This document shows, one piece after another, positions 1 through 7,414 of a stretch of 9,511 nt of DNA (positions within the stretch are counted from its first letter, which is position 1; every line of letters begins with the position of its first letter). The notes beneath the pieces are model-generated. The model had not been told where the DNA came from and did not search any database. It saw only the letters and a program-made list of their open reading frames with translations. The translations under genes and the position numbers were made by a program. Source of the stretch: Ruminococcaceae bacterium UBA1865 (GTDB lineage: Bacteria > Bacillota > Clostridia > Oscillospirales > Acutalibacteraceae); assembly GCA_002338255.1 (NCBI GenBank), contig DDHX01000016.1, positions 10,593 through 20,103 of the forward strand, given 5' to 3'.

Positions 1-1327
1 GCACCTGATATTCCGAATCTCCGGATGCTGCGCTTGATGCCGAAAGATCTTCATAATTTTGCCCGATTAAGCTTGGAGCGGCAATCTGACCGGAATCCGA
101 AGATTCCTCGGAACTAAGTAGGGCATCGCTTGAGTCAGTGGAATCAACCTGTGAAGTTTCCGAAGTGAGAGCCGCTGCTCCACCGGGGTCGGAATTGGAA
201 ATCCAAATAATCCCGACGATTGTAAATACAATGAGCGCTGCCACACAGGTGAGAATGACCCACACAAAGCTTGGAACACCTTTTTTACCGCTTTCCTCTT
301 CAGGTTCAGCGGTATACGGCGGCGCTATTTTATTAATTCTTTGCGTTTCCTCAATATTCGCTGTAACCGTTGGCGCGGCGGAAAGTTCTGCGCGCAGCCG
401 CTCAAAACTCGGTGTACGTTTATCGGGTGAAACCTGCAGTGCATTGGCCATCGCGGTCACAACGTGGGGAGGCAAACTACGCATAATGCTTGTTGGAATC
501 ATCAAGCGTGAATCTGTGCGTCGCTTTAACGCATCCTGGGGCATCGTTCCGGTTAAAGTAAAAAAAAGCGAAGAAGCAAACCCGTAAACGTCTGTTGCCT
601 CATTCGGCACATAATCCATGACATACTGTTCGATTGCCGCACAGCCGGCAACCATATCCGGCGGCAGGTCGGTATCCATCCTGCGCACGGCACCAATACA
701 GAAGCTGCCAAGCTTCATTTTGCCGTCCTTCATAATGCTTAAGGTGTCCGGAGAAATCCCAAGATGTCGGATTCCTGCAGCGTGCAGTGCGCTCAGTGCG
801 CTCAGTACCGGCATAAAAAGTTGTCGTGCGACATTCCAGTTAAGGCTGCCGCCGCTGCGCTCCACAAAATAGCGCAGCGTGATGCTCTCGTTCCACTCTG
901 AAACAGTGTACGCCGTGTGGTTCTCTTCAAAAATATCATAGATTTGAACGATTGAGGAAAGCTCACGCATGTGGGCAACTTCCCTTGAATAAGTTAAAAA
1001 TCCGGTAAGGCATTCGTTAAAGGTAACTTCGCTGCCGCCGATTACACGAACACTCTCTCCGCTGTCGGAGCGTTCACTCAACGTTTGAGGAAAGAACTCA
1101 CGCAGTTCAATCGGTATATTGAGAACCGTATCGTAGCCGATATAAGTAATCCCTTCGCCGTTGCTTTTCTTTGCGCGCCCGACGATATATCTCTGCTGTA
1201 ATTTCGTTCTATAGGGAAGCGCATGGCGCATTTGAGGCTCGGCAGAACTAAAGCCGCAATTCGGGCACTCGGTTTTACCGTTTGTATCGGACATACAGTT
1301 CATACATAGGTTTTCAAAGCCTGTCAT
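1..1327 (-). CDS. Membrane-anchored PknB-like pseudokinase with zinc ribbon and PASTA start (3' end outside window)
   Basis: This open frame runs from ATG at 1327-1325 to the left edge (442 codons, no stop). GGAGGA lies six bases before the ATG. An N-terminal zinc ribbon is formed by C8, C11, C21 and C24. A Ser/Thr kinase-like fold follows (about 45-330), recognisable from GEGITY near residue 57, REFFP at 76-80 and HLGISPDT at 188-195. Next come one transmembrane helix (about 350-374), a Ser-rich linker, and the start of a PASTA-like domain (PSLIGQNYEDL). Members of this clostridial group normally read IKEYFP, HRDISPDN and IDFG. Here the lysine is R76, the HRD Asp is G190, the following Asn is T195, and DFG reads SFC (208-210). 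Phosphotransfer is therefore unlikely, and a scaffold or wall-sensing role is inferred. The kinase part would be cytoplasmic and the PASTA part outside. It probably belongs to the operon of the two upstream genes. Kinase-fold identity is fairly sure; its role is unknown. Confidence 0.8.
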   Translation of the reverse strand, partial: MTGFENLCMNCMSDTNGKTECPNCGFSSAEPQMRHALPYRTKLQQRYIVGRAKKSNGEGITYIGYDTVLNIPIELREFFPQTLSERSDSGESVRVIGGSEVTFNECLTGFLTYSREVAHMRELSSIVQIYDIFEENHTAYTVSEWNESITLRYFVERSGGSLNWNVARQLFMPVLSALSALHAAGIRHLGISPDTLSIMKDGKMKLGSFCIGAVRRMDTDLPPDMVAGCAAIEQYVMDYVPNEATDVYGFASSLFFTLTGTMPQDALKRRTDSRLMIPTSIMRSLPPHVVTAMANALQVSPDKRTPSFERLRAELSAAPTVTANIEETQRINKIAPPYTAEPEEESGKKGVPSFVWVILTCVAALIVFTIVGIIWISNSDPGGAAALTSETSQVDSTDSSDALLSSEESSDSGQIAAPSLIGQNYEDLSASSAASGDSEYQV

Positions 1328-1375
1328 CTTGCTTCCTCCATGTTCTACACAATATGGAAAAACTTACTATTATTC

Positions 1376-2116
1376 TTACTCATCCACATCCGGATTATCC
1401 CAATTGTTCCAAACATTTTGTACATCGTCATTATCATCAAGGGCGTCAAGCAGACGTTGCATCTTCGTGATGGACTCTTCTTCCGTCAAAGCGGTATAAG
1501 TGTTGGGAACCATTTCGACCTCTGCCGAAACAAATTCATAACCTTTTTTCTCAAGATCATCACGCACAGCGCTGAAATCATCGGATTCTGTGTAAATTAC
1601 AAAAACATCCTCGTCACCTTGAAAATCAGAGGCTCCCGCTTCGAGGCAGTCTTCCATAACCTTGTCCTCGTCCTGTCCTTCTTTTTCAATGATGATAACC
1701 CCTTTGGGGGCAAACATAAAGGAAACACAGCCGCTGGTGCCAAGATTCCCGCCAAATTTGTCAAAATAATGGCGGACATCGCCCGCGGTACGGTTGCGGT
1801 TGTCTGTCAAAGTCTCCACAATAACAGCTACGCCGTTAGGGCCATAGCCTTCGTAAGTAATATTTTCGTATTTTGTATCATCACCGTCACCTGCTGCTTT
1901 TTTAATAATGCGCTCAATGTTATCATTCGGCACATTGTTTGCCTTAGCCTTAGCGATACAATCTTTTAATTTTGAGTTCGTGTTCGGGTCCGGGCCGCCG
2001 CCCTCTTTAACTGCCACCGCCAATTCGCGGCCTATTTTTGTAAAAACCTTTGCTTTCGCACCATCTGTTTTTTCTTTTTTACGTTTAATATTATTCCATT
2101 TTGAATGACCTGACAT
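1376..2116 (-). CDS. yebC: YebC/PmpR (TACO1) family protein, DUF28
   Basis: This is a complete 246-residue protein, the usual family length. The N-terminus MSGHSKWNNIKRKKEKTDG is the diagnostic YebC opening. Further family blocks are GRELAVAVKEGG, the GPNGVAVIVE segment, and the C-terminal LLDALDDNDDVQNVWNNWD. GGGAGGA sits about seven bases upstream of the ATG. The family was first described as transcriptional regulators. More recent work on YebC and mitochondrial TACO1 points to a cytoplasmic translation factor that helps ribosomes through proline-rich stretches; which role applies here is not visible. It starts 40 bases after the flavoprotein gene and ends 48 bases before the kinase-like gene, with no terminator in either gap, so the three are probably cotranscribed. 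The usual ruvC or ruvAB neighbours are absent. Family assignment is very secure. Confidence 0.97.
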   Translation of the reverse strand: MSGHSKWNNIKRKKEKTDGAKAKVFTKIGRELAVAVKEGGGPDPNTNSKLKDCIAKAKANNVPNDNIERIIKKAAGDGDDTKYENITYEGYGPNGVAVIVETLTDNRNRTAGDVRHYFDKFGGNLGTSGCVSFMFAPKGVIIIEKEGQDEDKVMEDCLEAGASDFQGDEDVFVIYTESDDFSAVRDDLEKKGYEFVSAEVEMVPNTYTALTEEESITKMQRLLDALDDNDDVQNVWNNWDNPDVDE

Positions 2117-2156
2117 ATTTTAGTCCTCCCAAATAATAATGCTACACTTTATGATA

Positions 2157-2762
2157 TCACAATTTACTTTTGATAGCAAGCGCGAGGTCCTTTGCAGATT
2201 TCGCAGCAGCAGCAAAGGTTTGGCAGCCTTTATCAGAATCCGTACCGGCCCACACGGCCCTGCCTTCAATAGAAGTGTTCATAACTGAAAAAACCATTTT
2301 CAACTGCCGTGAAATAATGTCGGCACCGTCCAGGTCCAATGAACCCGCTGTCACAAGCAGTGCGGCAAGCTTATGCTTTTCAATCGGAGGTCTTAAGCCG
2401 AGCGAAAAACGCGCCGAAAAATACCGCTGTGTGCGGTCGACAATTGCCTTGAGCGGTGCTGGGAAACTGAGGTTGTAAACCGGCGTGGCAACCACAATGA
2501 CATCCGCGCCGCGAAGCAGGCTGTCGATTTCATCGAAATCAGCTATACTGCATTTCTCCGCTGTTGTACAGACATTGCAGGCATTGCACGGGGCAATATT
2601 GCGCTCGAATGCGTTTACGCTCTGGATTTTAGCATTGGGAAACGGTTCCAAGAAGGCCTCCAGCAGCCGTGCTGTGGTACCGCTTTTGTGTGGGGAACCA
2701 AAAAGCACGAGAATCTGTTTTTGCCCGCATAATTGTTCTTTCATCACAGTATTTTCAGGCAT
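2157..2762 (-). CDS. Flavodoxin-fold NAD(P)H/FMN oxidoreductase, iron-sulfur flavoprotein-like
   Basis: This is a 201-residue protein of the NADPH-dependent FMN reductase / iron-sulfur flavoprotein family. The FMN phosphate loop is GSPHKSGTT (22-30) after a hydrophobic beta strand, and the flavin-binding segment is ATPVYNLSFPAPLK (from 92). C59, C62, C65 and C71 form CX2CX2CX5C, which fits the compact [4Fe-4S] motif described for archaeal and clostridial iron-sulfur flavoproteins. A cytoplasmic electron-transfer or quinone/oxygen-stress reductase role is likely; the substrate cannot be read from sequence. The first ATG is chosen because GAGGGG lies about eight bases before it, while the second Met (residue 7) has no ribosome binding site. 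It is the first gene of the leftward operon and diverges from the activase operon. The family is well supported; the presence of a cluster is inferred from cysteine spacing. Confidence 0.88.
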   Translation of the reverse strand: MPENTVMKEQLCGQKQILVLFGSPHKSGTTARLLEAFLEPFPNAKIQSVNAFERNIAPCNACNVCTTAEKCSIADFDEIDSLLRGADVIVVATPVYNLSFPAPLKAIVDRTQRYFSARFSLGLRPPIEKHKLAALLVTAGSLDLDGADIISRQLKMVFSVMNTSIEGRAVWAGTDSDKGCQTFAAAAKSAKDLALAIKSKL

Positions 2763-2811
2763 ACAATCACCCCTCGTCTATTAATATAACCGAAAAATTA
2801 CCATAATGGTG

Positions 2812-2871
2812 CACACAGGAACCGAATTCCCATCATCTGAATTGAACTATATATTATCATTTACCTGTGTG
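2812..2871. repeat. Spaced 8-base inverted repeat in the divergent intergenic region
   Basis: CACACAGG (2812-2819) and CCTGTGTG (2864-2871) are exact inverted copies separated by 44 bases. The repeat brackets the -10 of the candidate leftward promoter. A related TTGTGTGC occurs at about 2969-2976. Paired half-sites for a regulator, or a 5' leader stem, are possible. Chance is also plausible at this length. Confidence 0.3.
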
Positions 2872-2879
2872 AATAACAA
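2851..2879 (-). promoter_or_regulatory. Candidate promoter for the leftward operon
   Basis: On the minus strand TTGTTA (2879-2874) is followed after 17 bases by TAATAT (2856-2851). The -35 matches consensus at four of six bases and so does the -10. The stretch is very AT-rich and other registers, such as GATAAT at 2858-2853, are possible. It lies about 90 bases upstream of the flavoprotein start with no other obvious choice. This is a weak prediction. Confidence 0.35.
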
Positions 2880-3027
2880 TATATAACAAAATATAATATT
2901 TATTTTACCACATCTACTGTAGTCCAAAAACCCAACATCAGAGCTACTGTGCGAAATTCCGCATGACTTGTGTGCCGCTTCTCCTACCGGACAATTGTGA
3001 TAACCAGAAGATTTAACATTCGAGTGC

Positions 3028-3057
3028 TTGACAATGAAGTTGATTTTGAATTAAAAT
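3028..3057 (+). promoter_or_regulatory. Sigma-A-type promoter of the activase operon
   Basis: A perfect TTGACA (3028-3033) is followed after 18 bases by TAAAAT (3052-3057), five of six bases of the consensus -10. Transcription would begin near 3064, giving a leader of about 45 bases before the activase ATG at 3109. It is the best promoter match in the window. Confidence 0.8.
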
Positions 3058-3073
3058 ATGATAATATCATATT
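3055..3073. promoter_or_regulatory. Operator-like 19-base palindrome over the -10 and start site
   Basis: AATATGATA (3055-3063), a central A (3064), then TATCATATT (3065-3073) make a perfect 9-base inverted repeat. It overlaps the end of the -10 hexamer and centres on the predicted transcription start, a classic repressor position. It does not match a Fur or PerR box closely enough to name a regulator, and no regulator gene is adjacent. AT richness makes a chance palindrome somewhat more likely. Confidence 0.55.
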
Positions 3074-3108
3074 ATAGAAGATTATAAATTTAGAAACGGT
3101 GGCGGCTT

Positions 3109-6003
3109 ATGAAAGTGGGTTTAGACGTTGGTTCCACTACAATTAAATGTGTAGTGATGGACGACGAAAACAGAATTATATATAAGTCCTATGAGAGGCA
3201 TTATTCTCAGATTACACAAAAGATGGCAGAATTTCTCACAAAAATCAAGCAGGAAATCCTTCACGGAGAAGCTGCAAAACTGACGGTTTCAGGCTCGGCC
3301 GGCATGGGTATTTCAGAGTCCTGCAAATTACCTTTTGTTCAGGAGGTTTACGCAACACGGATTGCAATCGGCAAGTTAATTCCCGACGCCGATGTGATTA
3401 TTGAGCTGGGCGGAGAAGACGCAAAAATGCTGTTTTTGTCCGGTGGAACCGAAGTTCGCATGAACGGCTCCTGCGCTGGCGGAACGGGAGCATTTATTGA
3501 CCAGATGGCAACACTTCTGAACATTTCGCTTGATGACATGGACAAACTGGCCGAACAGTACGAAAAAATATATACGATTGCTTCCCGCTGCGGCGTATTT
3601 GCTAAATCGGATGTACAGCCCTTGTTGAATCAGGGTGCCCGAAAAAGTGATATTTCAGCGAGCATTTTTGCCGCTGTAGCCAATCAGACCATTGCGGGGC
3701 TGGCACAGGGCAGGCGCATCGCCGGCAAGGTCATCTATCTTGGCGGGCCGCTTACTTTTTTGCCACAGCTGCGCGTCAGTTTTAACAAAGCGCTGAAAAC
3801 GGAAGGCATATGCCCGGAAAATTCGTTATACTTTGTTGCGATGGGCGCAGCGCTGAACAGCGACACTGAAACGGATCTTGATACTGCACTGAAAAGTATC
3901 GCAACGTATGGGACTACTTCCAATTTTCTATCAATTCCTCCGCTGTTTAAAAGTCAGGCGGATTATGATGAATTTGCGAAACGCCACGCTGAATGCAAGG
4001 CACCGCGAGGTGATGTGGAAAGCTACACCGGCGACGCATACCTTGGAATTGACGCGGGCTCTACCACAGTAAAAGCTGTGCTGCTCGGAAAAGACGGCGA
4101 GGTCCTGAACTCGATTTACCGCAGCAATTCAGGCAACCCGGTACCCATTGTTCGGGAATACCTGCTTGACCTGTACACCCGCTACCCGAACATTCATATT
4201 GCGGCGGGCGCGGTGACCGGCTATGGCGAAGAACTTTTGAAAAACGCATTCAGCATTGACTTTGGAATTGTTGAAACCGTCGCCCACTTTACCGCTGCAA
4301 AATGCTTTTTGCCGAACGTTGATTTTGTAATCGACATCGGTGGGCAGGATATGAAATGCTTTAAGATACGTCATGGTGCGATTGACAATATTTTTCTCAA
4401 TGAAGCTTGTTCTTCCGGGTGTGGTTCATTTTTACAAACCTTCGCAAACACGCTCGGGTATGAAATAGAAGATTTTGCAAAGCTTGGCCTGTTTGCAAAG
4501 CACCCGGTGGATTTGGGATCGCGATGCACCGTATTCATGAACTCGCAGGTAAAGCAGGCGCAGAAGGATGGTGCGACAACAGAAGATATTTCGGCCGGAC
4601 TTTCCGTTAGTGTTGTTAAAAATGCGATTTACAAGGTTATCCGCGCTGCCTCCGCCGAGGAACTCGGCAGAAATATTGTTGTGCAGGGCGGTACTTTCTT
4701 GAACGAAGCGGTTCTGCGCGTGTTTGAGAATGAATTAGGCGTCAACGTTTCCCGCCCAGACATTTCCGGTTTGATGGGTGCTTACGGTGCGGGTATTTAC
4801 GCCAGAAGCAAATCAACCGGCGAAAGCAGCATCATTCAAAAAGAAGAGCTGGTTGACTTTAAACACGAAGTAAAAGTGACATCCTGTGGATTGTGCAGCA
4901 ACAACTGCCGCCTAACAATCAATGTTTTTGGCGGAAACCGCCGTTTTATTGGCGGAAACCGCTGTGAAAAGCCGGTGACAAAGCGTTCGTCAAACGATGA
5001 GCTTAATATGTATGCCTTCAAACTCAAGACCCTGACAGCCTATCAGCCAGTCAAAGGTTCGCGAGGCAAAATCGGGATACCGATGGGTCTGAATATGTAC
5101 GAGCTGCTGCCGTTCTGGCATGCGTTCTTTACGAGCTTAGGCTTTGAGGTGGTGCTGTCACCGATGTCCAACCGGGAGCTGTACATCAACGGGCAAAGCA
5201 CCATTCCGTCCGACACGGTATGCTTCCCCGCAAAACTGATGCACGGCCATGTGATGGCACTGATCGACGAGGGCGTTGAAAATATTTTTTACCCTTGTAT
5301 GACATATAATTTTGAAGAAGGTCTGGGCGATAACCATTACAATTGCCCGGTAGTTGCTTATTATCCTGAGGTCATCTCTGCGAATATGAGCGCTCTAAAA
5401 GGCCATCATTTCATCCACGATTATGTGGGGATTCACCGTAAACGCGACTTTCCGATTAAGATGCACGCGATACTTGAAAAGTACTTTGACGGTATTTCAT
5501 TCATTGAAGTGAAGAGGGCTGCAAAAGCAGCTTACGCAGAGCACGAGAACTATTTTGAAAGAATCCGTGCAAAGGGCAGCGAGATGATTGCCGAAGCCGA
5601 AAAGCAAAACAAACAAATTATCGTCCTGTGCGGAAGACCTTACCACCTTGACCCCGAAATTAACCACGGCATTGACAAGCTGATTACGAGCCTTGGCGCT
5701 GCATTGATTACCGAAGATGTTTTAAGCTATAAAGTGAAGCGCTTCCCCACCGATGTGCTTAATCAATGGACTTATCACGCGAGGCTGTACGCGGCGGCGG
5801 AATACATTGGCGACAAGCCGGACATGAATTTGGTACAGCTTGTTTCGTTTGGGTGCGGCGTTGACGCTATCACTACCGATGAAGTTCGCCGTATTTTGGA
5901 AGCCAACGATAAAATATATACCCAAATTAAAATAGATGAAATCACTAATTTAGGCGCAGTTAAAATCAGACTTCGCAGCCTGTTTGCCGCGCTGGAAAGC
6001 TGA
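3109..6003 (+). CDS. Two-module acyl-CoA dehydratase activase (BadF/HgdC-type ATPase) with DUF2229-like region
   Basis: This 964-residue protein resembles activators of 2-hydroxyacyl-CoA dehydratases, which use ATP to fire low-potential electrons into a partner. Two ASKHA ATPase modules are in tandem. Module 1 has DVGSTTIK (6-13), ELGGEDAK (from 99), C122 in NGSCAGGTG, and C161 in SRCGVF. Module 2 has DAGSTTVK (315-322), DIGGQD (409-414), C434 in NEACSSGCG, and C473 in SRCTVF. Each cysteine pair is 39 residues apart, as in HgdC, whose homodimer shares one [4Fe-4S] cluster. C593, C596, C600 and C619 form a further possible metal site. A DUF2229-like region follows (about 655-960) with FYPCMTYN and LCGRPYHLDPEINHG. 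GGTGG lies six bases before the ATG. The substrate and partner are unknown, and no separate dehydratase subunit pair is next to it. Many relatives continue as one longer chain; here that part is the next gene. Confidence 0.9.
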   Translation: MKVGLDVGSTTIKCVVMDDENRIIYKSYERHYSQITQKMAEFLTKIKQEILHGEAAKLTVSGSAGMGISESCKLPFVQEVYATRIAIGKLIPDADVIIELGGEDAKMLFLSGGTEVRMNGSCAGGTGAFIDQMATLLNISLDDMDKLAEQYEKIYTIASRCGVFAKSDVQPLLNQGARKSDISASIFAAVANQTIAGLAQGRRIAGKVIYLGGPLTFLPQLRVSFNKALKTEGICPENSLYFVAMGAALNSDTETDLDTALKSIATYGTTSNFLSIPPLFKSQADYDEFAKRHAECKAPRGDVESYTGDAYLGIDAGSTTVKAVLLGKDGEVLNSIYRSNSGNPVPIVREYLLDLYTRYPNIHIAAGAVTGYGEELLKNAFSIDFGIVETVAHFTAAKCFLPNVDFVIDIGGQDMKCFKIRHGAIDNIFLNEACSSGCGSFLQTFANTLGYEIEDFAKLGLFAKHPVDLGSRCTVFMNSQVKQAQKDGATTEDISAGLSVSVVKNAIYKVIRAASAEELGRNIVVQGGTFLNEAVLRVFENELGVNVSRPDISGLMGAYGAGIYARSKSTGESSIIQKEELVDFKHEVKVTSCGLCSNNCRLTINVFGGNRRFIGGNRCEKPVTKRSSNDELNMYAFKLKTLTAYQPVKGSRGKIGIPMGLNMYELLPFWHAFFTSLGFEVVLSPMSNRELYINGQSTIPSDTVCFPAKLMHGHVMALIDEGVENIFYPCMTYNFEEGLGDNHYNCPVVAYYPEVISANMSALKGHHFIHDYVGIHRKRDFPIKMHAILEKYFDGISFIEVKRAAKAAYAEHENYFERIRAKGSEMIAEAEKQNKQIIVLCGRPYHLDPEINHGIDKLITSLGAALITEDVLSYKVKRFPTDVLNQWTYHARLYAAAEYIGDKPDMNLVQLVSFGCGVDAITTDEVRRILEANDKIYTQIKIDEITNLGAVKIRLRSLFAALES

Positions 6004-6006
6004 GGT
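6001..6006 (+). promoter_or_regulatory. Ribosome binding site overlapping the activase stop codon, deciding a TTG start
   Basis: TGAGGT contains the upstream stop codon TGA (6001-6003) and a GAGG core (6002-6005), eight bases before TTG at 6014. The arrangement is typical of translational coupling and favours 6014 over an earlier TTG at 5984, which has no such site. Confidence 0.6.
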
Positions 6007-6013
6007 AAAACCT

Positions 6014-7294
6014 TTGGCAGAACTTACATTCAGCAGTGACGGGCGGTTACTGTTTACCAAAGAAATGAAAAAGGAATATACCATATTATGCCCAATGATG
6101 GCGCCGATTCACTTTCAACTGATTGTGAACGTACTGAATAACTGTGGGTACAACATTGAGCTTTTGACAAATGACGGTCCAAATGTGGTGCAGGAGGGTT
6201 TGAAGTATGTTCATAATGATACCTGCTACCCTGCTTTGCTTGTTATCGGCCAATTTATTGACGCGCTGCATTCCGGAAAATACGACCTTGACCGCACTGC
6301 GCTGATCATCACCCAAACGGGCGGCGGCTGCCGCGCCTCAAACTATATCCACTTACTGAGAAAAGCACTCAAAAAGGCCGGTTTAGAAAAGATACCGGTT
6401 GTTTCGCTGAATATGTCAGGGCTGGAAAATAACCCCGGCTTTAAGCTTACGCTGCCGATGCTGAGGAAGTTCATTGCCGCTTTGGTTTACGGTGATGCGC
6501 TGATGCTGCTTGACAACCAAACAAAAGCATATGAAGTGAACCATGGCGAAAGTAAGCGCATGGTGGAAAAATGGATTGACCTTCTGACCAAGCAATTCAA
6601 TCAAGGGCAGGGGCTGTCCCTAAAACAGCAAACACAGAATTTGAATAAAATTGTAAAAGAATTTGCACAGATAAAAACTGATCGCCACCCGAAAATCAAG
6701 GTCGGTGTGGTCGGCGAAATTTATGTGAAATATTCCGCACTCGGCAACAATCATTTGGAGGATTTTTTGCACGAACAGGATTGTGAGGTCAATGTGCCGG
6801 GTATCCTGAATTTTGCGTTGTTTAAGGTTGACAACCGTCTTGAGGACATCAAGCTTTACGGCGGTAACTCCGCAAAATTTATGATTGTGAAAGCACTGAT
6901 GGACTATCTGTTAAAGATGCAGAACATCTTGATTCGCGCTGTGAAAACCGAACCGAAATTCCTGGCTCCTGTGACTTATGCTCACACAAAGAGCCTTGTA
7001 AAAGATGTAATCGGCTATGGCAATAAGATGGGCGAAGGCTGGTTGTTAACCGCCGAAATGCTTGAGCTTGTCGAGCAGGGCTACGAAAATATTGTTTGTA
7101 CACAGCCGTTCGGCTGCCTGCCTAATCATATCTGCGGCAAAGGTATGATACACCGTATTAAAGCCGTTGACGAACGCTCGAACATTGTTCCAATTGATTA
7201 CGACCCCAGTGCAACCCGTGTGAATCAGGAAAACCGGATAAAATTAATGCTTGCCGTTGCAAAAGAAAAACTTGTAACGGGAAAAAATGTATAA
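6014..7294 (+). CDS. HgdB/DUF2229-like protein, C-terminal partner of the activase
   Basis: This is a 426-residue protein if started at TTG 6014. It corresponds to the C-terminal part of the long fused activase / 2-hydroxyacyl-CoA dehydratase-like proteins. The family opening FTKEMKKEYTILCPMMAPIHF is present near its N-terminus. Conserved cysteines include C71 in NDTCYPA, C106 in TGGGCRAS, and C362, C368 and C374 in a CTQPFGCLPNHIC block, suitable for iron-sulfur binding as in dehydratase D-components. It begins 10 bases after the activase stop, in the +1 frame, with a ribosome binding site over that stop. It probably acts in complex with the activase as its electron acceptor or a catalytic part; the reaction is unknown. 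The split may be natural, or it may result from one extra A at 5996-5998, without which a single 1,394-residue protein would be read. Family placement is good, function is not. Confidence 0.8.
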   Translation: MAELTFSSDGRLLFTKEMKKEYTILCPMMAPIHFQLIVNVLNNCGYNIELLTNDGPNVVQEGLKYVHNDTCYPALLVIGQFIDALHSGKYDLDRTALIITQTGGGCRASNYIHLLRKALKKAGLEKIPVVSLNMSGLENNPGFKLTLPMLRKFIAALVYGDALMLLDNQTKAYEVNHGESKRMVEKWIDLLTKQFNQGQGLSLKQQTQNLNKIVKEFAQIKTDRHPKIKVGVVGEIYVKYSALGNNHLEDFLHEQDCEVNVPGILNFALFKVDNRLEDIKLYGGNSAKFMIVKALMDYLLKMQNILIRAVKTEPKFLAPVTYAHTKSLVKDVIGYGNKMGEGWLLTAEMLELVEQGYENIVCTQPFGCLPNHICGKGMIHRIKAVDERSNIVPIDYDPSATRVNQENRIKLMLAVAKEKLVTGKNV

Positions 7295-7302
7295 TTTTTT
7301 TG

Positions 7303-7329
7303 TTATACAATTATTTATTGTATAATTTT
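7303..7329 (+). terminator. Weak AT-rich hairpin after the activase operon
   Basis: TTATACAAT (7303-7311) and ATTGTATAA (7317-7325) form a perfect 9-base stem with a 5-base loop, followed by TTTT. It begins nine bases after the stop codon of the HgdB-like gene. The stem has one G-C pair and the T tract is short, so termination may be partial. Confidence 0.5.
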
Positions 7330-7349
7330 GTAAATCTGTACAAAATGTC

Positions 7350-7378
7350 TTGTAATAATTCCATGAAAGGTGTATTAT
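7350..7378 (+). promoter_or_regulatory. Promoter for the riboswitch-cyclase transcript
   Basis: TTGTAA (7350-7355) and TATTAT (7373-7378) are 17 bases apart, matching consensus at four and five of six positions. Transcription would start near 7385, about 30 bases before the aptamer, as expected for a riboswitch leader. Confidence 0.65.
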
Positions 7379-7414
7379 TTATTTATATTTAGTCGAATCA
7401 TCCCACCAAGCAAG

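Larger units (their letters stand above)
2763..3108. other. Divergent intergenic region, 346 bases, no gene seen
   Basis: This gap separates the leftward flavoprotein operon from the rightward activase operon. It is AT-rich, especially 2845-2910 and 3045-3095. It contains the inverted repeat, a weak leftward promoter, a good rightward promoter and a palindrome, all listed separately. The section 2920-3010 is less AT-rich and holds only a 17-codon frame without a ribosome binding site. No RNA family is recognised in it. Confidence 0.8.

Noticed and set aside
138..872. Plus-strand frames of 149 and 84 codons
   Set aside because: They are antisense to the kinase-like gene, whose minus-strand frame is continuous across the region and has recognisable domains.
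1340..1969. 209-codon plus-strand frame opposite yebC
   Set aside because: It is an antisense shadow of a clear YebC gene and has no recognisable domain.
2963..3016. 17-codon frame starting at ATG 2963 in the intergenic region
   Set aside because: No ribosome binding site, no known leader-peptide pattern, and it lies upstream of the activase promoter.
3055..3073. Fur or PerR box at the activase promoter
   Set aside because: The dyad has a TGATAAT-like half but does not keep the 7-1-7 arrangement of those boxes, so no regulator is named.
5985..6003. Programmed +1 frameshift joining the activase and HgdB-like genes
   Set aside because: No slippery codon or prfB-like shift site is seen before the TGA; reinitiation at TTG 6014 or a simple indel explains the arrangement better.
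5984..6013. Earlier TTG start for the HgdB-like gene at 5984
   Set aside because: It has no ribosome binding site and lies within the activase coding end; TTG 6014 has GAGG at proper spacing.
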